64,000 bases of DNA from Lunularia cruciata (lineage: Eukaryota; Streptophyta; Marchantiopsida; Lunulariales; Lunulariaceae): positions 27,604,333-27,668,332 of the forward strand of contig OX419756.1 in assembly GCA_948567375.1 (NCBI GenBank), in the 5' to 3' direction. Within the stretch, counting starts at the first letter, position 1. Each line of letters opens with the position of its first letter. Shown in pieces: positions 56,894-64,000 of this stretch. A model generated the notes under the pieces. It saw only the letters and a program-made list of their open reading frames with translations, did not search any database and was not told where the DNA came from. The position numbers and the translations under genes were made by a program.

Positions 56894-57735
56894 ATGGGTG
56901 CTATATGACCTTTCTCATGATAGTAATAACAAGTCGTGTCATCAACACTGCTAACTCCTTTACTTAATTTACTCACTCTAGTTTGCTCTGGTTTGCTCAC
57001 TCTTCTATTTGGCACTCTGCACTGAACAAAGCAGCATCTCCCTGCTCATATAACTTCAGCCCTTTGTCTTTCCTGTGTCTGCTAAACACCAACAATTTGT
57101 GTATCATATAATCCCATGTGACAGTTTCAACAGACAAAACTTGTAGAGCTACTAGGACAGAGTCATAGCTTGAAGGAAGATTATCAAATAGATGGTTGAT
57201 CTCATACTTCTCTGTAAGTATAACCCCATCCTTCTTGATACACTTGAAGAGTTTCTGCAGTTTTGACAAATAACAGGTGAAATCTTCACCTTCCTCTAAT
57301 CTCAAGTTCTTTACTGCAGACCAGACTTGATAGGAGCTCTCTTGCTTCTCAGCAATGTAATAGTTCTTGATTTTTTTCCCAAATCTCCCAACTCCAAACA
57401 TAAGTATCTACTAGGTCTCTAGCTGGCTCTTCCATAGCCTTCAATAGAAACCTCCTAGTAGTAGAGTGCTTGATTCTCTCCTCCTTGTTGGCCTCTAGCT
57501 CATCTAGGTCGTGAGCTTCTAATGCAAACTCTAGACAGTCATAACTGTCTAAGATAGTCTTCACATCCAAAGCCCAAGCTTTGTAGTTAGTCTTTCCCAA
57601 TTTCTCTATCTCTTTGAGTTCTCCTATCAACCCCAGTGGTGATTGTGGGCCCATAACCTGATAAGAACCATGCTTCCTACTCTTTGAAGTGGAAGGTCTA
57701 TCACTCCCTCTTATCTCTGATGTATCAGACATCAC
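56773..57735 (-). pseudogene. Copia Gag and zinc knuckle of element C
   Basis: 57349-57735 carries the Gag N-terminus (KLGKTNYKAWALDVKTILDS), 56997-57401 the middle (ESSYQVWSAVKNLRLEEGED) and 56773-57015 the junction RRVSKPEQTRVSK leading in frame to the zinc knuckle CYYYHEKGHIAPIC. The third knuckle position is Tyr instead of Cys. A frameshift near 57375 separates the first two parts. Confidence 0.88.
57645..57658 (-). other. Primer-binding site of element C, anticodon arm of initiator tRNA-Met
   Basis: Plus-strand GTGGGCCCATAACC abuts the LTR at 57659. It equals a 14-nt stretch spanning the anticodon (CAT) arm of plant initiator tRNA-Met, as recalled. Confidence 0.75.
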
Positions 57736-58049
57736 TATTGCAATACTAGGCCTCTCTTTGTATCACAGTTCACAAGCATCAAGTAGGTTCTCTCACGCAG
57801 CACCAGTAGCCTCAAGACTTCACGAAATTCAAGGAAGAGGTGTTTGGGAACACCCTTGTTGAAGAACTAATTGAAACAAGAACAGAAAGCACTCTTATAT
57901 ACACTTCAGCAAACCCTAGGGGGTTGTTTTGCTTAACTCTAATTGGCGCTGCGCCCCTCTTTACCCTAAGTAGAAGATATTTAGCAGTGCTTCTAATAAA
58001 ACTTTAAAAACAAGAGAAATCTCTAAACTAAAGATTAAGTGAACTAACA
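57659..58049 (-). repeat. 5' LTR of element C
   Basis: TGATAAGAACCATGC to CTAACA, with TTATATACAC and AAACCCTAGG promoter motifs near 57894-57922. Confidence 0.93.
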
Positions 58050-58108
58050 CATTATACTACTTGCGATGGATAAAGCTGTGTAAGTAGTATCCTTTCTCAA
58101 AACAGCTA

Positions 58109-58593
58109 GCTATTTCAACGCGTCTTATGCTCTATCATACTCGTTCCCAGTCCTATTTTTCAGGTTCTTTCTTGTTGTACTTTCCCCACACTACCTTCAG
58201 TTTCCTTTTGTTCCTTATGTGGATCGTTCACCCTTCATTGCGCATTGTTCCAGTCTTGCTCCATGTTGGCCTTTGGTCTCACCCTTTCATTATTCCCCCT
58301 CCTTCTGTCTCTCTCCTTGTGTTGGCTGGGTTCTCTACCCTGCTCTGACTTTGCCTAGTTGTGGTTCTATTTTCTAGTGCTCTAGGCTCTTACTTGCGAC
58401 TGTGTCCCGTGCTACTTGGGTGATCTCTTGGCTTTCCCCATTTCGGGTCGTGATCTCCCGTTCCTTTCCTTGGGCTCAGCCCCTTCTTGGCCTTTTGGCT
58501 GCCCTCTTTGTATTTGGCCTTATATTTTAAAACCTGCCCGCCTTCCGTCCCTTTTGAATGAAGAAAAAAGAAAAAAACAAAAGCAAAAATAAG
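58109..58593 (+). mobile_element. Short non-LTR retroposon (SINE or 5'-truncated LINE)
   Basis: About 485 bp, pyrimidine-rich, ending in CTTTTGAATGAAGAAAAAAG and an A-rich tail. It is flanked by direct repeats ACAGCTA at 58102-58108 and 58594-58600. The 3' text GGCCTTTTGGCTGCCCTC resembles the ends of plant LINEs. No reverse transcriptase frame is present. Confidence 0.65.
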
Positions 58594-58600
58594 ACAGCTA

Positions 58601-59900
58601 ACCTTGTGTTCCTGATCGATGTCAATCGCTTATAACCTTGACATTCATGATATTGAAGTCGGAGATCATGTTGAAAGCTTTGTTTTGAGATTTCAATGAA
58701 ATCACCCTCAACAAGTCGATGATGGTCCAATCTACCACCTTTTCACCCTACTTTGCACAATTTTGAGCCTCCTGCACATGATGCTTGAATCTTCTGTCCA
58801 CCGTTATCCGTGCCGTTTTCCCGGGTGAAACGTGGCGATGGTACTCCAACTTATAAGTCACAAATATCACCGTCTGTCTGGACGCTAATAATCGTCTCCA
58901 TGGCATGCGTTTTCTGCAACCAAAATCATGGAACTCCCTCACAAACTAAAGGTAACGTCGTTGCTTGTGCAGTGTAAACTGGGGTTCAAAACTCCCATTT
59001 GTGTAGATGCTAAATGCCTGTGGGATTTCTCACAGGAAGACTAATATCACAGCTGCAATTGTTCAAGATCGTGTAAAGGTCTACAAACTGTGTAGCCCAT
59101 TGACTCAAATGTCTCTCTTCTTTGGTGAAGATGATCTACAATGAGAATTACTGTTTGAATGACGTACTTAAGTAGCTCTGCTGATTCAACCATGATGATT
59201 ACAGATTGGCTCGAATGAATTCTGCTTGTAACATGATCGCACTTTGATTTACCTTCTTCGAGCTTTTGAGTGAGGTTTTGGGATCTTTCAAAGACTTCGA
59301 CTAGAATTGCTTGCTTCGTAGAGTACAAGGACCACGCGATAAGTTGAAGGAAGCTCTCGAGGTATGTATAGTGTTTTGCGTGGACAAGCTGAAGCTATAT
59401 ATAAAATGCAGAACATGTGAATGAACTTTAAAAACAGCATCCCAGTTTGTCAATCATCTGAGTCTTCCTCGCCAAGACATCCACTAGAAATAGGCAAGTT
59501 GCTTCCTCCACGTGTACCATCGAGCTTGCCTTCATCCACAGATGTGAGTTAGAGATATAGGAATTGACGCTAATGCTTGAGCTCGTACTCACGTATTGAT
59601 CTGGGTAATCAAGGGCCGACATGTGAGACTGCAATCAGGAACTAGGATGCAGTTTACTAGGATTCAGCGTTTTGTCTAAACCAGCCATGAAGTCGTAAGA
59701 TGAGAGAGTTGATTATTGAAGAGACTGCAAAGGGGCAAGTCTTGCCCACTGATAGTGCCAATGGCGAAGCACACAATCTGAGAATTTTATCGAGCATGCT
59801 AAACAGGATGGTCATCATCGAGTGTAAATTAAACGCGAGTTTTGGAAACTTGGTCAAACATCTCAAATTCAGCCTATCGTGGAGTTTCCGGTGATAAATT
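58601..59900. other. Region with weak coding-like signals, unassigned
   Basis: On the minus strand 59047-59328 encodes about 93 residues with a hydrophobic or coiled flavour (ILVEVFERSQNLTQKLEEG, with a GTAAAT donor-like site at its end), and 59447-59546 has a frame ending LGEEDSDD plus stop. On the plus strand 59700-59894 is also open (LRILSSMLNRMVIIECKL). No family was recognised and the strands conflict, so no gene model is proposed. Confidence 0.3.
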
Positions 59901-62900
59901 CTCGAAATTTTCTTGAGGTGATTTTCTATCAGATGTTCTCAGTCCGCTCTCGACACAGAACGTCCAAGTCAGCATCAAGGTTCAGCTCGTAAGCAGGTCT
60001 ATCACAGTTCGCAGGAATGGCGAGAGCAGCCTTCCGAGTTATTCTTTAAACATTACAGCACTTCTCAAAGTGAGTTTGTCTTCTGCGAGCACGAGAATTG
60101 TACTTCATACGCTTATTCGTGATGGCCATGATTAACTATGCGCTTCATAAGGATTTGATCAGTTTCATGTTCCTCAAGGACGATTGTAAGGAGGAGAAGT
60201 TGAACTTGGTTAAGAAAAGAGGAAGGGTTGTAAATATAAGATTTTAATTTGGAAAATTAAAAGATACCTACCTGTGTGATATGAGATCAATAAGGTGAAC
60301 AAATGATACCATAGACAATTTCAAGGATAGAGGAAGTCTAATCCAATTGGAAGTGACTTTAAACATTTGAGTATCAAGTTTGTAAACTTACTTAAGGGAA
60401 ATTTATCACTACAAGGCATAACGTTGTCTCCACAACAAAAGAAAGATCAAAGCAATGGGTGTCAATGCATTGTTTCTAACAATCTTGAGCAACAAGTAGA
60501 TTTGCTTTGATTTCTTGTAAACAAGAAGATGAGAGGGATAAGAAGGTAGAAATACTAGCAACCTTGGAGGAGGTGGAGTGAATAAGCCCTCCTAAAACTA
60601 ACAAGTCCTCTACTTAATTGAAAAATAATGGAGAAACTTTCCTTGATAATCCTCAACATTCCTGATAAGAACCGGAATCTATACAACACCTAGAGCCAAA
60701 TACAATGTGTGAAATTTTATGAGATGATCATAGACAAGATAGGACATAAGTGGATTATATTGTAAGAGGTTTAACTGGTGAATACCTTATATATACCCTA
60801 TAACCTACAAAAGCTTGAGCTATTGCCGATACTATTGACGCAACACCTCTGACTTTAACAAAATCTAGTTGAATCTATGTGTTGAAGTAAATCAACAACT
60901 TTTGCTTCCCAACCTCAGGCTGCAAGTTGCCAATAATTTCTATCTTCTTCACCTTCTTTTTCAACTAATTATCAATATGTTCCTTCATTTTGGCCATGTT
61001 CTAGTCAACTAGGGACACCTTTACAACTCTCTTCGGCTCATAGTAAGTTGAACTCTTCTCCTTGATTTTGGTATAAAAACTCAACTAAAATCAAACATTA
61101 GTGGAAATGCTTGATTATTGAAAACTCAATTGATACTCCAAGAGTATCATGAACAACTATTGCTTCCTCAAGCACAATTGTCAAGATATAATGATGGTTA
61201 TGAAAAGTAAGCATGTATACTTAGATGCATGTATGTGGTCAAGATCATTATATTGACCACCAAGAAGGTTGACTAGGTTATCTTATGTTGTTGTCATAGT
61301 GTCATTATGCATGATCTATGGAGCTTGTTCAACTAGACTTGATAATAGCTCATAGAAGAAGCTCAATGAGTTTCATATTCTCAACTCAACTTCTGTCCTA
61401 ATAAATTAAAGTAAGATTTTGATGTAAATGTATTCATCTTCATTGTTCTTCTTTAAATAACTTCTTTTGGCTTGGAACTGTAGTAGAGTCTAGTCCTAAG
61501 GTTTATAATCAACCAAAATCATAAATCTTTGAGGATTAGAAAATACTTGGTAACAAGTAAAATTTGGCTGAATATGGTTTCTCATCGGCCAAGATTGGGA
61601 CAAAACTTGCAAAACCTATTTGGTAGTGAAATTTTCTTGTTGTGTCAAATTTCTACAACCTTTTTTTCAAAGTTTTATTTCTACTTTGGCTTGATATAAT
61701 AGCAAAAAGTTAAATTAACATGGTTTTTGGAAAACAAACATTGTTGGTAAGGTATTAGGTACACTTTTGAAGAAGTCTCGTCCTCCCATCTCTCTTCTCT
61801 TCTTTACATCTCTCTTCTCTTCTAAAGAAGTCTCTTCTTCTATGCTTATGTCCATACTTGAATCTCCTTCTTAATAAGCAAAAGATGAGACATTTGAATG
61901 TGAAGAGAACTTTAACTTAATTATTTTGAATTAGTGAAAAACTATATTTTGAATTAGTGAAAATAACTTTAAATTAATGGTTTGATGAAAAAAATTTCAA
62001 GTACCACTTATCCCAATATCAATATCAATTGTATGAGCTGCTCTAGAACACCTTAGGGTGCACATTAACCACTAAAGGCATTTGATTATTTTGAGATAGT
62101 TACAACTAGCTAAGGTTTAATAATAATGAAGTTAGAGATATCTCTAACAAAGTTAATATAGCTAAATAAGGAGAAGGATTCAATAATTTATTGTTGGATA
62201 CTCAATGGGACTCCTAATAAAGGTATTAAAAGTAGTTCAAGTTGGGTAGATTTAACATGACACTGGGATATATTTTTATTTTTAGTGAGTAGAAGGTGAG
62301 GACCTTTTAGGGAATATGCTTAAAATCTTCCAAAGAGAGGTTCAAAAGGGATGCATATGAGGCCAAAAATCCATGTGATGGTCCATTGAACAAAGATTCC
62401 TTACTTAGGTAGGTAATTTAGGAAAAGAGAGGATTTTATTAACTTATTAAGGTACTTCTTGTAGTATTTTTGTTGACTATATAAGCATTGCTTATAAGAT
62501 GAAAGAATCCCTTCTTTAGTGATATTGGAGAGTAGAGTGAGTAAGTGGAATGACAGTTTGCAAATAATACCTATATTTGATAAGTAAAGAGTGAAATTTT
62601 CTGTTTGAGAGCACCACTACTATGACATCAATATTGGAGGAACCTCTAACTCTAGAAGACCTTTTTGTGAATGTGAGAGAAAGATCTTCTATGTTGACAT
62701 TGGTGAAGTGTGCCTTAATAGTTATTTTGGAGGAGCTTTGGCGGAAGAGAATGAATGAGTGATTTCAGGAGAGGATGATAGATTTTGGAAGTAAATTATT
62801 GCGTTCCTTTTTATTTATTATCCTTGATGGTACTTATGTAATACCAATAGCTAGACATATGATCTAGAAGTGAAATTTGGTTTGGTAATATTTGGAAGGA

Positions 62901-64000
62901 TTTTATACATGATGGAATAATAGATTAGATAGAGGTATCACCAAAAGAGTACTTCTACTAATAGAGTAGAAACCAAAATATGTTTAGAAACCTTAGAACA
63001 AATAGTTAGACATATGATCTAGAGGTGAAATTTGGTTTGGTAACATCTAAAATAATGTTACACATGATTGACTAAATATATTAGATAGAGGTATCACCAA
63101 AGGATTACTTCTACTAGTAGGGCAAAAACTAAAATATGCTTGAAAACTTCATAGGCAATTTGGAGGCCTAAATAGATGAATTAGGCCTCAAAAATGTGCA
63201 AATGCACTCCAATAAAGTAAAAGCTAGCCTTTCCCTCCCCTTAGGCTTGTCTCAATGAGAGCTTTCCAATGGTATCTCACCCATGTGATTTTGAGATTCA
63301 TACAAGAAGATTCCATAACGATTCCACCTGGTCAAAACTTATTTGACCAGCCAGAGGGTGGAACTTGGTGATAGGTCACCCATCCATATAGCTAATCCAA
63401 GGGTGAAGCTTCCTTGGAGTGGATCCTCTTTGACTATGTAATAAAGAGAAGGTGCTCCTTTGTGGCATCAGAGTTTTGAGTGTGAAACTTGTGTTTTCTT
63501 TTTTGGGTCTCTCTACTATCCTCAAAAAATTACAGCTTAATACCACTTTGTTCTTCCTTCTAGCACATTGTGCATATAAAAACTACCGTAAGAGGAATCT
63601 CCTTGGTGAGAGACAAGCCTAACATAACTTTTGTTTAAAAGATAAGAATTACAAGAAAGTAGGTCTAACCTCTTATCCACCAATCACCAACTGCATAAGA
63701 TTTTAACACATAAGATAATGTACTACTCCAATTGGATTAACATGGAGATGATTGATAGTTGTGATAATTTATTTGCTAAAATTTCCACTCATTTTTTCTC
63801 AAATAAAGACCTAAAAAGGGTTACACGTAGTAATTTAGATCAAAGCTTCTTTCTTTGGTAAATCACAATTCAGCAAATTCTCAAGAATCACTCCTAATAT
63901 TGCATCACCACCTTGAAGACAACATAAGTTAGGAGATTATCTATTATTATATTCTTTGTGCTAAGATCAAATAATTTCAAGCAAAAATCCAATCCCAAGA
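59901..64000. other. AT-rich spacer without recognised genes
   Basis: No frame with recognisable motifs. It contains many short low-complexity stretches and one tandem duplication at about 62.85-63.14 kb. Old transposon remains are possible but were not identified. Confidence 0.5.
62851..63140. repeat. About 155-bp imperfect tandem duplication
   Basis: TAGACATATGATCTAGA followed by GTGAAATTTGGTTTGGTAA occurs at about 62852 and 63007. Both copies continue to GATAGAGGTATCACCAAA and CTTCTACTA. Confidence 0.85.

Larger units (their letters stand above)
53088..58049 (-). mobile_element. Copia element C (B lineage), full length, decayed
   Basis: 4962 bp, minus strand, exact target duplications CATTA (53083-53087 and 58050-58054). 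LTRs are 53088-53485 and 57659-58049. Gag and pol are closely similar to B but broken by several frameshifts. Both LTRs lack a segment of about 50 bp present in B (around TACTGAGATATC), so C belongs to a distinct subfamily. Confidence 0.95.
52827..58079 (+). pseudogene. Probable host exon split by Copia element C (unknown gene)
   Basis: From a possible acceptor TCTCAG at 52821-52826, one frame stays open for 86 codons to 53087 (contains ILFSWELDTRQFTEYESDG and VLALAIVEAPSNRHTDFG). Removing element C and one copy of CATTA joins it in frame to 58055-58079 (ILLAMDKAV), directly before a perfect GTAAGT donor at 58080. The piece does not resemble Copia proteins and I do not recognise the family. 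Left of it lies the LTR of element E, so upstream exons, if any, have been moved or lost. It may be part of a decaying gene downstream of MLH3, or a gene fragment captured between transposons. Confidence 0.5.

Overview
The window is nuclear DNA from a land plant. Three host genes encode plant proteins (a THO6/DWA1 WD-repeat protein, the chloroplast inner-envelope protein TIC21 and the meiotic mismatch-repair protein MLH3). Genes are intron-rich with GT-AG boundaries, spacers are long and AT-rich, and Ty1/copia LTR retrotransposons occupy much of the sequence. The exact species cannot be read from the sequence; an early-diverging land plant (moss, liverwort, lycophyte) is a guess.

Layout. 1-1.9 kb: 3' half of a THO6/DWA1 gene (+). 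3.4-4.3 kb: an intronless calcineurin-like metallophosphoesterase (+). 4.3-11.3 kb: AT-rich spacer. 11.3-14.6 kb: a decayed Copia element with both LTRs, lacking gag and most of the reverse transcriptase, with two internal tandem duplications. 15.3-18.3 kb: TIC21 (-), four exons, intact. 18.3-22.8 kb: AT-rich spacer with a 161-bp tandem duplication. 22.8-39.4 kb: MLH3 (+), which I could assemble into about 23 exons with consistent phases (about 1290 aa). It has a 16-nt microexon and a 5.9-kb intron full of LTR remnants and an unrecognised dispersed repeat.

39.7-58.05 kb is a nest of retrotransposons. Copia B (41076-46160, target duplication TATTG) lies inside Copia A (40124-50436, target duplication GTTTA). 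A lies inside the leader of a related element D, which is joined head-to-head to an inverted relative E. Copia C (53088-58049, target duplication CATTA) has split an otherwise open reading frame that looks like a host exon. A short retroposon (58109-58593, target duplication ACAGCTA) follows. 58.6-59.9 kb has weak coding-like signals; 59.9-64 kb is AT-rich with no gene seen.

Two Copia lineages are present. The A lineage (element 1, A, D, E) has 210-260-bp LTRs and a primer-binding site matching the 3' end of initiator tRNA-Met. The B lineage (B, C and several solo LTRs in MLH3) has 390-500-bp LTRs, telo-box motifs next to a TATA box, and a primer-binding site matching the anticodon arm of initiator tRNA-Met, which suggests half-tRNA priming as in Drosophila copia. 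No operon-like or new enzymatic system was found. The best leads are the half-tRNA primer site, the intronic hairpin repeat, the MLH3 microexon and the exon broken by element C.
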